From Musa acuminata AAA Group (lineage: Eukaryota; Streptophyta; Magnoliopsida; Zingiberales; Musaceae), in assembly GCF_036884655.1 (NCBI RefSeq), contig NC_088335.1:48954001-49018000 (forward strand): DNA of 64,000 nucleotides, read 5' to 3'. A program made the translations under genes and the position numbers. This document shows, piece by piece, positions 1 through 10,904 of the stretch. The stretch's first letter is position 1. Every line of letters starts with the position of its first letter. Below the pieces are notes generated by a model, which did no database searches, was not told the origin of the DNA, and was given only the letters and a program-made list of their open reading frames with translations.

Positions 1-1213
1 GAACTATCAAATCATATCCAAATAGATCATGAATACTATCTATTAACCAAAACAGATAAACCCACACTTTCTTTTTATTTTAATTTTCTCTTTAACCAGT
101 AAAGTGAGTGGAATTTGATCCTCATGCTCACAATCGAGTAAAATAGCCTAAATTTCATTACAATAGCTTATGAATTAGATTAAATACTTATCATCTCGTG
201 CCAATTAACAATATCCTAATTTGACTTAAGCGAATCACATTAAGCATGGATAGCTACAAATATCTAATTAGTTGTCGTGCCCGTACGACATATTAGACCT
301 AACTATTAGCAACCCTTTCGATCCAATGACAACATCCATATAACTTATTATCTCTAGTGTCCTTATACTAACAATTATGATATCAGTTTTTCATCATATG
401 GACGAGTATACAATACATCAGTCTATTCGATCATCTCGATGTCTTTCTCAAGTGACCTATAACCAGGATTATTTAGGGTATTTGTTTAAAGGTGAATTAG
501 TTTCATTATCGTGATCTCATCATGATCCGATTCCCACTGCACAGATCCATCAACATCACAATATATACAATAAGTAATATAAAATGAGAAAAATATCAAA
601 TAAATAAAAAGAATATATATCATGTCACATATATCATCACTCATGTGATTAACTTACGGGGCACCTATGGCTAGTAACTTTCCCAATAATATATTAATCC
701 CAATCTTATCATGCCACTATGTGAGCATATATTAACCCTTCAATTGACAATCTTCCATACGAATCATTGACTTTATCTATCATCATAGCTAAATCATTCA
801 ATCAACCAATGATATCATCAAATGAGAATATACTTCTTTTGGTTTTTGCAAGTAGGCCTATATAGAGTCTCACAACAAATAAGATCTGAATTGGCTCAAT
901 AATTCATCAATTCTAAATCAAAGTAAAACTAGTCCCAGATGGTTTAATGTCGATTCTTAATTTTGAAAAATTAGGTTCGATAGTTTTGGTTCTATATGAA
1001 AAATTAGAAAAAAAAATTAATATTCATAATGCTTGTGATATAGTGGTTAAATAATTAGTTTTAAACCTAAATAAACAAATAGTATTATTTATTTGATTAA
1101 TTTTCTACTAACATATATACAACTCGAGATTGAATCCCATTGTGATCACAACTAATTTCAATGAATGAACCATCACGAGAACCGATGGAAGAGACGAGAA
1201 AAGGCCTCTCTTT
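1..1213. repeat. Left arm of duplicated block I, non-coding
   Basis: This AT-rich stretch has no credible gene. From its first bases it matches 13049-14239 almost base for base, so it is one arm of a segmental duplication. Roughly 250-580 is the reverse complement of a diverged repeat seen again at about 7220-7460 and 31050-31290, which I read as old LTR-type retroelement sequence. The window starts inside the block, so its true left edge is unknown. Confidence 0.7.
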
Positions 1214-1468
1214 CTAGTTGGGAGCCCAGCAGCTCGAGTACATGACCGTCCTCAGTGCATCCTCTGACCATCCTCTCCTCCTCTTGTCGATGGAGGAAGT
1301 TGTCCTCTTGGCCCGAGACAAGGACCCCACGCCGTCGTTCATCGCCTGCTGCTGCAGAGACCTGAGGACGTGGTTCCACCGGCACAACCCTGCCTGATCC
1401 TCCTTGAGCACCTCCACCGCGCTCATGCTTGTTGCCACCACCAAAGAAGCCTGGCTTGCAGAAGCCAT
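1214..1468 (-). CDS. Wound-induced protein family (DUF3774), type A copy 1
   Basis: This 84-residue intronless protein belongs to the plant wound-induced small protein family (DUF3774, Pfam PF12609 as I recall it). The family's biochemical role is unknown; Arabidopsis members respond to wounding and low oxygen. The N-terminal third is a short hydrophobic/Ala-Ser segment, followed by the family core DQAGLCRW, a basic Ser-rich middle, and the tail CWAPN. This is the most diverged type A member: it has an extra Glu in the core (LKEDQAG instead of LKDQAG), Val for Ala before it, and SSCW for LSCW. A TATA-like TATATAG (minus strand, near 1551-1557) lies about 85 bases upstream of the ATG. Its duplicate is at 14240-14491. 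It is open and probably functional, though evolving faster than its siblings. Confidence 0.88.
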   Translation of the reverse strand: MASASQASLVVATSMSAVEVLKEDQAGLCRWNHVLRSLQQQAMNDGVGSLSRAKRTTSSIDKRRRGWSEDALRTVMYSSCWAPN

Positions 1469-1869
1469 ATCTCGAGCTTACGAAACAACCGATCGGTAGA
1501 ATACCAAAGAAGCTTGCGGTACAAGTGGTTTGGGACGGCAAGCGTGGTCACTATATAACGATGATGATAAGGACGAGCTGAGTAAGCATGCATGGCGCGG
1601 AGAGAGAAACAGGGGGTGAGCTGACGCTGGTTTTGGGCTATCCCACCCACCATTTCCCTGATACCATGGGCTGTGTCGTCTCTTTCTGCCGCACCAGAGG
1701 GGATATCCAGTTTGAAGATAACATGTGGAGATTTCATGCGATAACGAATGATTTGTGCGGTTGGGCCAACGAGGAATTGTTCGTTTTAGACGATGGAACA
1801 TATTCGTACGATGTAAACTCATAGTCAAGGTACATAGCGAATTTGTTCGATCGAGGTGCAGGCTTTAAG

Positions 1870-2400
1870 TCCTCCATCTAGCGTCAATTTGATAAGTGAC
1901 CATTTGATCGATCGATCATTAGTGCGACCCATAGACTCGTTAGAAATTATCAATTTTGGATCTAGCGTCAATTTGACAAGTGACCATTTGATCGATCGAC
2001 CATTAGCTCACGATGAATTATCTACTTTGGGCGATGGGCGTACCCGCATAGTTTGGGCTCATAACGAAGATGCAGGCCTTTGGCCCTTCTTCTAGCGATA
2101 ATATGATAAAGGACCATTTGGTCGATCAATCATTAGTGCAGCCTGTAGGCTTGCGAGAAATTATCCGCTTTAGGCGATGGGCATACTTACACAATTTTAT
2201 CATTTCAAAACTCATGAGTTCTAAAAAGAACCTATGTGGGTAAGGAAGAATTTGGCCCTCCTTTTAGTGTCAATCTAATAATGATCATTTGATCAATTGG
2301 GCATATTTATACGGTTTTATCCTTTTGAAGTATGTGAGTCCCAAAAGGTACCTTTGAGGGTAAAGAAGACTCGACGAACTTATGAGTCATTGTTCTCATA
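1870..2400. repeat. Diverged tandem repeat with core CGATCGACCATT
   Basis: At least four imperfect units start near 1899, 1983, 2113 and 2285. Each carries a variant of ACCATTTGATCGATCGACCA, followed by text about a changed 'gta-ggctcg-gaggaattatc' segment and 'gggcgatgggcgtac'. Spacing is irregular (about 84, 130 and 172). The same repeat recurs at about 6800-7020, 14830-15500, 25300-25620, 30640-30850 and 33415-33760, in or beside the duplicated modules. No coding potential is visible. Confidence 0.7.
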
Positions 2401-2764
2401 AAATGAGATTATAACATGTGACTCTCGAAAAATATTTGATCGAATTAGATATAAACCAAAGTTGATTAAGGAAAACACTAGTTTGATTAATTTTGTGATC
2501 AATCCTCCGTGACCAAGCGGATAAGCTTATAGATTCCTATAAAATGAGTATTTTATAGACAAAAAAAAATCTCTAAAATGAATTTGATATGAACCAAACT
2601 CTAAAATATGATTTCACCAATAAATTACTTTTTATTGCATTTCAAAATTTTGTTTTCAAAATTACTTTGTTGGGCTCTTACCAAATAATCCTCACTGAAG
2701 CAATATGTTTTTTTTGATTCACCATTGATGTAGATGATGAAGGTAGCCAGCCAAGAGAGCGAGA
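2401..2764. other. AT-rich spacer downstream of a type B gene
   Basis: This AT-rich 3' flank of the gene ending at 2765 has a block near 2500-2740 that is nearly identical to 15620-15860 and related to 25770-26000 and 33880-34090. I see no gene in it. Confidence 0.6.
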
Positions 2765-3043
2765 TTATTTGGGTCCCCAGGAGTCCAGGTAGATGAGCTT
2801 GGACATCGACTCCTCGGTGCGCCTGGCTCTCTCCACCGCTTCCTCCCCTCCTCTCCTCCACTGATCATTGGAAGAAGAAGACATCCTCTTGGCCCGAGAG
2901 AACGGCGCCATGCTGCGCTTGGCACGCCCGTGGAGGGACCTGAGCGCGTAGTTCCATCGACACAGCCCCGCCTGATCCTTGAGCGCCTCCACCGCCGCCA
3001 CGCTCGCTGCGACGATCATCGAAGCCTTGCTTGCCGAAGCCAT
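2765..3043 (-). CDS. Wound-induced protein family (DUF3774), type B copy 1
   Basis: This 92-residue intronless DUF3774 protein is of the type B subfamily: it starts MASASKAS, has an Ala-rich segment, then VEALKDQAGLCRW, an acidic/basic EEAVERARR helix-like stretch, and ends DSWGPK. I chose the ATG at 3043 although the frame stays open to 3211, because a TATA-like TTTATATGG (minus strand, 3132-3140) sits about 90 bases upstream. The longer frame would start upstream of that TATA, and the N-terminus from 3043 aligns with all other family members. Its near-identical duplicate is 15889-16167, differing at residues 9 (Met/Leu) and 14 (Ser/Cys). Confidence 0.9.
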   Translation of the reverse strand: MASASKASMIVAASVAAVEALKDQAGLCRWNYALRSLHGRAKRSMAPFSRAKRMSSSSNDQWRRGGEEAVERARRTEESMSKLIYLDSWGPK

Positions 3044-3934
3044 ATGTATCAGTCTACTACTCAAGAGTTTGAACCTGTGACGAGTTGCAAATGTCACAGA
3101 AGCGGTCGACGGGGAAGGGAAACGCGAGTGTCCATATAAAGCCCCCGAGGAAGGGAAAACAGGGGATGAGATTGCCGCTGGTTTCGGCTCATAGTTGTTT
3201 CCCAGATACAAGGGGCGGCTTTTGCTTGTTTACAGAGAAGACTGTGACTGCATTCGAATCAGTGAGACGGATGGTTTGGTAGGAGAAACCGTGTGGCTAA
3301 AATAGAACAAAAGGCAAACGGATCGGAGACCTGTGGGCGGCACCAGTAAACAGGGAATCTAACGGTTGATCAGCCATCCTTGCTTGGCTTGGCGATCCTG
3401 TCGAGATGTGAGGTTTGTTCTCTCTCTCTCTCTCACACACACATCTTTGAGTCGAGCAACTGCGGATGGATTCCCTTCTTACTCCTGTTTTTGTTTCGGT
3501 AACAAAGGTCACTCAGCATCAGTCTCATGCTGGATCGATAATAGTATCTATCTAAAACAAATTCCCTCTCTTTTTTTTATTGTTCTTGTATGAGCTGAAG
3601 ATAAAGAAAGGGATAAACTAAAGTTTAGTTGCTGAGAGATGGGAGAGAGTGATCTTTCGAAGATGTGATTGATTTAGCATAGCTTCTGCCGATGGATTTC
3701 ATGTCATCCTTTGCTCCTTTTAATCAGTTTCATCAAATATATATGAGTTAAGACGAGAAATGCCACAAACATCTTGAACAAGCTTGCTTATCCACGCCAT
3801 GAAAAGGCCTCATCGTGTTCGAACAATTCAGTATATATTACTGCAAAATCGGATTGTTTTTACATAGGAGACGCAGGCTGAACAGAGAAGAAGGATTTGG
3901 TTCATCTTTGAGCCAAACACAAAGAGACCTCTCT
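3044..3934. other. Type B promoter plus spacer with (CT)n
   Basis: The first half is the promoter and 5' leader of the gene starting at 3043. A CT/CA microsatellite lies at about 3420-3445. The rest is the 3' flank of the next type A gene. The whole segment is almost identical to 16168-17058. No separate gene is seen. Confidence 0.6.
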
Positions 3935-4210
3935 CTAATTGGGACCCCAACAGCTCAAGTACATGACTGTTCTCAGCGCCTCCTCCGACTGCATCCCCTT
4001 CTCCGCCGCCGCTTGCCACCCTCTCCTACTCCTGTCGACGGAGGAAGATGTCCTCTTGGCCTGAGACAACGACCCCATGCTGCTCTTCGCCCGCTGCTGT
4101 AGGGATCTGACGACGTAGTTCCACCGGCACAGCCCCGCCTGATCCTTGAGCGCCTCCACCGCGCTCATGCTCGCTGCCACCACCAAACAAGCCCTGCTTG
4201 TACAACCCAT
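3935..4210 (-). CDS. DUF3774 type A copy 2, promoter apparently deleted
   Basis: This 91-residue type A protein starts MGCTSRAC, has the core VEALKDQAGLCRW, then WQAAAEKGMQSEEALR, and ends LSCWGPN. The predicted protein is identical to that of the copy at 17059-17334. The frame is intact, but the upstream region is not. Where the sibling has a TATA element about 95 bases before the ATG, this copy has lost 136 bases (sibling 17415-17550) and carries 18 filler bases (4291-4308). It may be silent or use another start site. Confidence 0.85.
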   Translation of the reverse strand: MGCTSRACLVVAASMSAVEALKDQAGLCRWNYVVRSLQQRAKSSMGSLSQAKRTSSSVDRSRRGWQAAAEKGMQSEEALRTVMYLSCWGPN

Positions 4211-4480
4211 CTCTTCAATACCTCCCGAGTGAGTGCAAAGAGGAAGTAGCTTGTAGTTATCTTCTCTCGATCTGATGCAGCAGTGGGAAGTTATCTTCTC
4301 CCGAGTGATTGCTTATTGGCCTCCACTCGCTGAAGTCGACCCAGCGAAGTAGATTGGCGGCGTGAGCGAACGCACGTACCTGGGTGAGATTCTTCTGTCC
4401 TATATGCATAATATGCGTTTGTATACGAGGAAAATATCGTTTTGATGGGTTAAATAATAATTCAGTTAACTCATCCTATC
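4211..4480. other. Rearranged upstream region of type A copy 2
   Basis: Sequence up to 4290 matches the 5' leader of the sibling gene at 17334. It then jumps, after 18 filler bases, to sequence 136 bases further out in the sibling. No TATA-like element remains near the expected position. Confidence 0.7.
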
Positions 4481-6420
4481 ATCCAGATTAAATATATCCC
4501 ATTCGTAATTAAGGGAGGGCATACATAAATGTATTAAAGCTAGACGGTATGACGTAACTTTTCCTGCCCTATCTCCTGGACGAACGGCACAGGGGGCCAT
4601 CCTCTGCTTGTCTCAGATAAACTAAGAGTCTTGACAAAGCATATCATCACATGTGTTCTATTATGATGTCATTCTTTAGAGGATGCGCTGGTCAGCTACC
4701 ACCATTAATGATCCCTTGGCAGGGTAAGGAACATCCTAACCCATTACTAGCTTCACGCCATCGATCGCTTAGGTATAAAACTCAAGCCCCAAAGCCAAAT
4801 GGGGGCAGGCGGGACTCTATCTTAACTCTTCTAAGTTTTACTAAACTCCATTCACCTACTCTATTAACTTGGGCGTCAAAGGGTTTGGGTCGAGACATCC
4901 CCCGACGTCGGCCGCTTATGTAGGGCCCAAGCGTGTTAAGGAGCACCTCGAAGTGATGCTGAGTACTTTCAAACAAAGCCAAGGCACCCCTCGGGATGAT
5001 TTCGAACTTCTCCCAATAGACAAGTTGCACCTTGGGATGATCGTGAGTTGGCCGTCATAAGCTAGCAATACTTCGAAAGTCCACTTGCCACCTCGGCTAC
5101 GTGCTCGAGCTGCCTCATCCATGTCGGCATGAACCTCAAGGATAGATCTGCGCCTTCGAGATCGAACCAAGCTGTGTTGACTCTCTGGTCAACGGTACTA
5201 AGGTAACAACATTTTGACACTAGAAAGAGGGCCCGAATGTTGCAAGAACGTTCATCCATGACTCCCCCTGATGAATGCTCCAGTGAGGAAGCACCGCTGC
5301 CGGTACTTGACGCTTTCGAATGGGAAGGACAGCTATCGTCCTTTCCTCAGGTGGATGCCTTCACCTCGACACAAACACTGGGATGTCATTAACATCTGTT
5401 TAATGATCTCGGTCTCTCCCATCTGGGATCGAGTGCGGGACATCTATTCAACCCATTTGATGCCTTCCTAAGACTCACCCATCAATTGCAGGCACTTGTC
5501 AATATGATGTAGGTGATTGCCCCTCTCCTACCCTAGCTAACGCAGCAGGCAGCCTCGGCACTACGACCAGCAATCCAACCCCGCTCACCCCCTTGCCTCC
5601 AAGAGTACCCCCGGCCAGCTCCCTACAGGTGCCCCCGGAATGCCCTCGATAAATTGAGGTGGCTCTACAAGGGTGATTACCCTTGATAATGGAGCTCAGT
5701 GCCTCGTCATATCATAGGGTAGCCATGTCCAAATCGGGAACATAGTCCACTAACTCGATGGAGAATTCACTCAAAGTGCAACTTCAAGCCTTGAATTAGC
5801 GCTTGAATGATGCATAAAAAGAATTTCTGCATTCAAAGGATGAATACGACACCTTGAACGCCTCCTTATTTGCTCAAAGCATTTAAGAGGAGCCCATTTT
5901 GGCTAATTTCTACCCCTCATTATAGGAGGCCTTTAACGGTAGCTTTGACCCAATAGAGCATATTATAGCCTTCAGGGCTTAGAAGTCGTTATTCGACACA
6001 TCGAACACCCTAATGTACTAGGCATTTCCCATGACACTAAGGGGGCTAACTAAAGAGTAGTACAGTCGCTTAAAACCCATCTCGTAGTTTGCAAAATAAT
6101 TTGAGTACCATTTTCTCACCAATGTGCCCCCAAAGCCATCGGCAGCCACACTGCACAGGTTGAGATAAAGGGAAGATGAGCTTCTCTCTTGCTTCGTCAA
6201 CCGATTTACCGACGAGATTCGAGGGATCCTGGATACCCATCCCTCGTTGGTGACCCAGATATTCATGATGGGCTTGAGGCCCACATGCTTCTTTTGGTCG
6301 CTGGTGGAAAAACTACTCACAACTATGTTCGAAATGCTACAAAGTGCTAATCACTATGTAGCCGCTGAGGACATAATCTCAAATTGATTAATCATAAAAT
6401 ATATTTAAATAACTATATGA
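4480..6420 (+). mobile_element. Degenerate Ty3/gypsy element, LTR/leader and gag remnant
   Basis: Plus-strand retroelement debris. A leader or LTR part includes a TATA-like GGTATAAAACTC near 4770. A decayed gag occupies about 5760-6360. In frame fragments it shows LANFYPSL, FNGSFDP.EH, AFP.TLRGLT and, after frame changes, FVNRF.DEIRGI and a [16 protein letters not shown] tail, the usual order of a Ty3/gypsy capsid region (Retrotrans_gag). Several in-frame stops and frameshifts make it non-functional. Colinear copies are at about 17740-18145 with 22719-23985, at 28330-30300, and at 38280-41000; a much older one is at 46030-47500. Confidence 0.75.
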
Positions 6421-8165
6421 TAAGTTGATTAGTCATAAAATATATCTAAAATAAGAACAAAGGATGATGAGACCAACTATCACAACTGAATTCAATTAAA
6501 AATCCATAAGAAAGGATGATGAGACCGACTATGAGCTGATGTTGGTTTTGGGCTATCCCACCCACCATTTCCCTGATACCAGCGGTTGTTTCGTCTGTTT
6601 CTAGTTTTGAGGGGATATCCAATTTGAAGATAACTCATGGAGATTTCATGTGATAAGGGTTCTTTTGCTCAGTTCGTCATTGGGCTCATGAGGAATTGTC
6701 CACATTAAGCAATAGGTATACTCATATGGTTTGGGCTCATAGTCGAGGTGCATGGCTCGGGAGCGAGTTTACTCGGCTGAGGTGCTGGCCTTGGGTCCTC
6801 ATTCTAGTGCCAATCTAACAAGGGACCATTTGGTCGATCGACCATTGGTGCGGTCCGTAGGCTCGCGAGGAATTGTTCGATTTGGGCGGTGGGCGTACCC
6901 AAATGATTTTGCTATTTCAAAGCTCATGAGCTCTAAAAGGCATTAGAGAGCATTTGGCCCTCGTTATAACACCAATATAATAAGGAACCATTTAGTTAAT
7001 CGGTCATTGATATAGCTCATAGTGTCATGAATGGTCGTCGCGCACCCACAACTTCATTCAATCTAATCAACTTTCTGTTTTACAGGTCCTTCAGGACCTG
7101 CACTAGTTTGCTAGTCATAGGTGCCCAACAAGCGAATCACGTGAGTGATGACACGTGTGGCTTGACAAAGAATCTTTTTGCTTATTATATTTTAGTATTT
7201 ATTACTTTGTATTGACTATTTGCATATATGCATGTATATATTGTGATGTCCTTGGATTTGTGCAATGGGAATCGGATCATGATGAGATCACGATAATGAG
7301 ACTGATTCATCGTTAAACATAGATCCTAAATAATCGCGGTCAAAGGTTACTCGAGAGGGACATCAAGATAACCGGACAGACTGGTATGCTATATACCTAT
7401 CCATATGATGGATGCAGCTGGTCTCATAGTTGCTCGTGTGGGGACACTAGGGATACAGTACAGGTGCTCATTGGAGAATGCGTTCACTGATTGATCCGCT
7501 TACGGAATGCTGGATGGTTGATGATGCCTTATTGTCAGATAGTGATTCCGTAGTCCTAGTGGTGTATCTGGTCCTTAGACTCGAGACACCAAAGATGTCC
7601 TATATAAGTGCTCCATTCTTTGATACTGTACTTATAGGTTTAGATATCCCAGATCTAGTACAACCAGTCATTGGGAGTGGCAGTCGATCTTACGAGGGCT
7701 ATTAAGTGTCGATAGAGGATCATCCACTCTCAGCATCATAAGAGGAATATCCCATGTGTTTTTACTCATACAAATCCCTGGCTATGGTCATTCAGATTGA
7801 GAGAGAAAGAGTTCTCCGGGAGAATCTAATTAGAGCGAGACTCGAGTAGAAACCGTATAGGTCTGACAGCACCATGCCCGGTATACAGTCTCTAGGATAT
7901 TAAATGGACGAGAGACTATGAACACGGTAACTAAGGACAGACAAGTCCAATGGATTGGATTACCCTGTATCGTCTGGGGATTACGGCGTAGTGACCTAGT
8001 ACATCTGTAGTCGATGAGTCGAGTGAATTATTATAAAGATAATAATTCACTAAGCCAGAAAGAGTTCTGATAGGTATGACTCATGGCCAGCTCAATATTG
8101 GGCCTAGATGGTCACACACATATGGTAGGCGTTGCGATGAGTAGAGGTTCAGATATGAGATATCT
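6421..8165. repeat. Composite repeat region, LTR-derived
   Basis: This non-coding mosaic contains one unit of the CGATCGACCATT repeat (about 6800-6960), a fragment starting near 7024 that resembles the edge of the LTR at 24509 (TGTCATGAACGGTCGTCGCG against TGTCACGAACGGACGTTGCG), and about 1 kb of diverged LTR-like sequence. It is colinear with 30300-31990, which shows the duplication of block I into block III included this region. Confidence 0.6.
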
Positions 8166-8605
8166 GTTGGAGCCCCTAACTTATTGGATATCCAATAAGC
8201 CCCTGAATTATTGGATCCTATGGATGAGATCCAATAAGAGCCCATAAGAGATTATTAGATAGAGATCCACTAATCTAAGAGGCTTGGGTAGTTGGATGCA
8301 TATTTAATATCCAATAAGAGATGATCCATTAGGGTTTGACAGAGGACCTCTATAAATATGAGGGATTCAGTGGTTCATAGACTAAAGCCTTTGCTTGCCT
8401 TTCCTATTCTCCTCCCCCTCTCCACCTCAGAGCAGGCCTAGAGTTTTGAGGTGCGTCGTCGCAGCCCTGCTATGTGGATCATTGCTAGAGAGGAGGACGC
8501 TTGACCTCCTTCACCCTCTCCTAGAAATCTATAAGGATTCAGGGATATACGATCTCCCTAGATAATACAATCTATTCTATACGCAGTTTTGAGTTTCGCA
8601 CCAAT
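8166..8605 (+). mobile_element. Copia-like LTR fragment
   Basis: It begins TGTTGGAGCCCCTAAC and contains a TATA-like CTATAAATATG near 8350. It breaks off after a segment shared with the copy at 31990-32538. That copy continues to ...TTCCAACA, giving TGTTGG/CCAACA termini typical of Ty1/copia LTRs. The end of the present copy is lost. No internal coding region is attached. Confidence 0.55.
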
Positions 8606-9118
8606 CTTATTTTATCATGTGTCTAAATTTTATTTTATTTTATCATGTGTCTAAATTTATTTCAAACTTTAATTATACATTCTAAATTGTTTTTTTACTA
8701 GCATTAATTAATATCATAATTATTTTATTTAAGTATCTAATAATCATCAGGTCAAGAGCCAAAAAAAAAAAAAACCCTGTTTAACAGCCTATGAAAGAAG
8801 AGGATGTAACTATAAAAACACAAAATAATTTAGGTATATGACAAAAAGAAGAAGAAGAAGAAGAAGATGATGGAGTAAGTTCTATGGGGTACACCGCACA
8901 GATAAAGACTAATTTGATATGGGTCGGCCGATAACAACGTATTAACACACACAACTTGGAGCCTTCAACAGTTTAATTTAGATCCAAACACACTTGGGTA
9001 AAAGATACTGGAGGAGTCTTGCCATTCCTCCAGTATCGGGCAACCTCCCGAAAACAATACCTTAATCGGACGACTCATCGACCGCTGCTCGGCACGAGCT
9101 GGCGAAGACAACTCGGAG
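8606..9118. other. 3' flank of the decarboxylase gene
   Basis: No gene is seen. It holds a run of 15 A near 8761-8775 and a (GAA)n microsatellite at about 8845-8867. The part nearest 9118 should be the 3' untranslated region of the decarboxylase. Confidence 0.5.
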
Positions 9119-10636
9119 TTACTCGAGCGGCCTGCCACCGAGCACCTCGTCAGCCTTCGCGCTGATCAGCTCCCAAGCACTCGCCACGTGGCGATGCTCG
9201 GTAAGCGTCGCCCCGACCGCGAAACGCAGCACGTACTTCCCGCCCAACACCGTGTGCGTCACGTACGCCCTCCCGCTGCCGTTGACCAGCGCCAGCAGCC
9301 TCCGGTTGTCCGCCTCCGCCGCAGCCTCCCCTCCGCCCCGAGCCCTGATGCGGAAGCACACCAGCGCGAACCTCCGCGGAGCCACCACCTCGAACCGGCT
9401 GTCCGCCCGCACCATCCCCTCGAACACCCGCGCCATCTCCACGTCGCTCCGGATGTGCGCCTGCAGCCCCGCGACGCCGTATGTCCGCAGCACCATCCAG
9501 AGCTTGAGTGCTCGGAACCGGCGACCCACCCCCACCTGCAGGTCCTTGCAGTCGACCACCAGGCCGGACTCGCTGGGCCCGTTCTTGAGGTACTCCGGGT
9601 TAGTCCCCAGCGACTCGGCCAGCCGCGGCCGGTCCCGGAGCCAGAGGCAGGTGCAGTCGAGGCCGGTGAGCAGCCACTTGTGGGGGCTGATGCTGAGGGA
9701 GTCCGCTCGCTCCACCCCGTCGAGGAAGCGCCGGAACTCGGGGCAGATGCACGCGCTGCCCGCGTACGCCGCGTCCACGTGCACCCACGCGCCGAACTCG
9801 GCGGCCACATCGGCGATGAGGCCCAAGGGATCCACTGCAGTGGAGGAGGTGGTCCCCACGGTGGCGCAGACGTAGGCGGGCACAAGACCCGCCGCCGCGT
9901 CGGCCGCCATCGCGTCGCGGAGTCGGGCCGCCACAAGCGCGTACCCCGAACCGGGTCGAGTCGGGATCAACCGGACGTTGGTCTGGTCGAACCCGGCGAT
10001 TCTGCATGCCTTGGCGAACGTGGAATGGGTCTGGTCGGAGCCGTAGGCCACGAGGCGGCTGATCGGGACGCCTCCGGCCCGGCGGACCGCGCCGTCGCGG
10101 GAGGCCACGAGAGTGCAAAGGATGGCCTCGCTGGTGGTGGCGTGTATGACGCCGCCGCCTCCACCGCCGCTGTCCGAGGAGGATCGAAAAGCAGGCGGCA
10201 GTCGAAGCAGCTGCGCCAGCCAGTCAAGTACGAGCTCCTCGAGCTCCGTGGCAGCAGGACAGGACAGCCAGGTGAAGGCGACGGGGTTGAGCGCGGAGGC
10301 GATGAAGTCCCCGACGAGGGCCGCGGAGCCGAGTGTGGCAGGGAAGTAAGCAAAGAAGTTGGGGCTGGCCCAGTTGGTCATGCCGGGAAGCACCGCACCG
10401 CGGATGTCGCGGAGGGCGTCCTCGAGGGTGGCGCCGCAGGGGGGTGGGGCGGCCGGCATGAGGTGGCGGAGGTAGCCGGGCTGCACTTGTGGCAGCACGG
10501 GTTGCGTGTCCACGTTCTTATAATAGTCCACGATGAAGTCGACGGAGAGCAGCAGTTGCTCTCTAAGATCATCGAGGTCCAAGGGCTTGAAGCCATCAAT
10601 CGTAACCACGGGGAGGTTGGCATCAAGGCTTCCCAT
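9119..10636 (-). CDS. TDC: Aromatic L-amino-acid decarboxylase, tryptophan decarboxylase-like
   Basis: This 505-residue intronless protein is a pyridoxal-phosphate group II decarboxylase (cytosolic). Residues seen: His203 in DQTHST (stacks on the PLP ring), Asp288 in HVDAAYAG, the Schiff-base Lys320 in SISPHKW, and Tyr349 in NPEYL. That Tyr marks decarboxylases; aldehyde synthases of the family carry Phe there. Gly371 in VGVGRRF is the residue found in tryptophan decarboxylases, whereas tyrosine/DOPA decarboxylases carry Ser, so tryptamine formation is the best prediction. A Gly run (residues 157-162) replaces the usual loop. The ATG at 10636 is chosen because it begins MGSLD as relatives do and lies about 65 bases after the TATATAA at 10701-10707; the frame continues upstream to 10774 without family similarity. 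The gene is very GC-rich against AT-rich surroundings. Tyrosine decarboxylase remains possible until assayed. Confidence 0.93.
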   Translation of the reverse strand: MGSLDANLPVVTIDGFKPLDLDDLREQLLLSVDFIVDYYKNVDTQPVLPQVQPGYLRHLMPAAPPPCGATLEDALRDIRGAVLPGMTNWASPNFFAYFPATLGSAALVGDFIASALNPVAFTWLSCPAATELEELVLDWLAQLLRLPPAFRSSSDSGGGGGGVIHATTSEAILCTLVASRDGAVRRAGGVPISRLVAYGSDQTHSTFAKACRIAGFDQTNVRLIPTRPGSGYALVAARLRDAMAADAAAGLVPAYVCATVGTTSSTAVDPLGLIADVAAEFGAWVHVDAAYAGSACICPEFRRFLDGVERADSLSISPHKWLLTGLDCTCLWLRDRPRLAESLGTNPEYLKNGPSESGLVVDCKDLQVGVGRRFRALKLWMVLRTYGVAGLQAHIRSDVEMARVFEGMVRADSRFEVVAPRRFALVCFRIRARGGGEAAAEADNRRLLALVNGSGRAYVTHTVLGGKYVLRFAVGATLTEHRHVASAWELISAKADEVLGGRPLE

Positions 10637-10700
10637 GGCACACGAAGAAGGAGGAAGAAGGCTGATAGGATGAAGAGAGCGGGAGGGCAGGTTGGGCTCG

Positions 10701-10707
10701 TTATATA
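10701..10707 (-). promoter_or_regulatory. TATA box of the decarboxylase gene
   Basis: TATATAA reads on the minus strand about 65 bases before the ATG. Further upstream are a CACGTG G-box at 10855-10860 and a TTGACC W-box-like site at 10817-10822 (plus-strand reading), both common in stress-responsive plant promoters. Their function here is inferred. Confidence 0.6.
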
Positions 10708-10904
10708 CAGGCGAAGAAGGGTGGGTGGGTGGGTGCAGAAGCAGAGGGAGGATCAAATGCGCTCGAGGAAACACGGGGGATGATAGAGGTGGGGCACGGT
10801 CGCTTCAGATAGGGGTTTGACCCGAGGAGACGGGGCACGGGGAGGGAAGGGTGACACGTGGGAGTGGAGAGTGCCCGCGTGGCGACCAGTGCGGGTGAAA
10901 ACAA

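Noticed and set aside
1880..2400. Possible CRISPR-like array because of regularly returning words
   Set aside because: Units are long, diverged and irregularly spaced, with no unique spacers. The genome is clearly plant nuclear.
2765..3211. 148-codon version of the type B wound protein (also at 15889-16335, 26482-26928, 34566-35012)
   Set aside because: The extra 56 codons would start upstream of the TATA element and are not shared with other family members. The repeated occurrence is explained by recent duplication.
3815..4102. Plus-strand 95-codon frame opposite a type A gene, repeated at 16939 and 27527
   Set aside because: It is an antisense shadow; its conservation follows from the duplicated gene on the other strand.
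7478..7705. 75-codon frame repeated at 31303-31530
   Set aside because: Both lie in the colinear LTR-derived repeat; similarity reflects duplication, and the text matches no protein.
9188..10783. 531-codon open frame on the plus strand opposite the decarboxylase
   Set aside because: It is the antisense shadow of a very GC-rich gene. Its translation is His/Arg/Pro-rich with no family resemblance, while the minus frame has all decarboxylase motifs.
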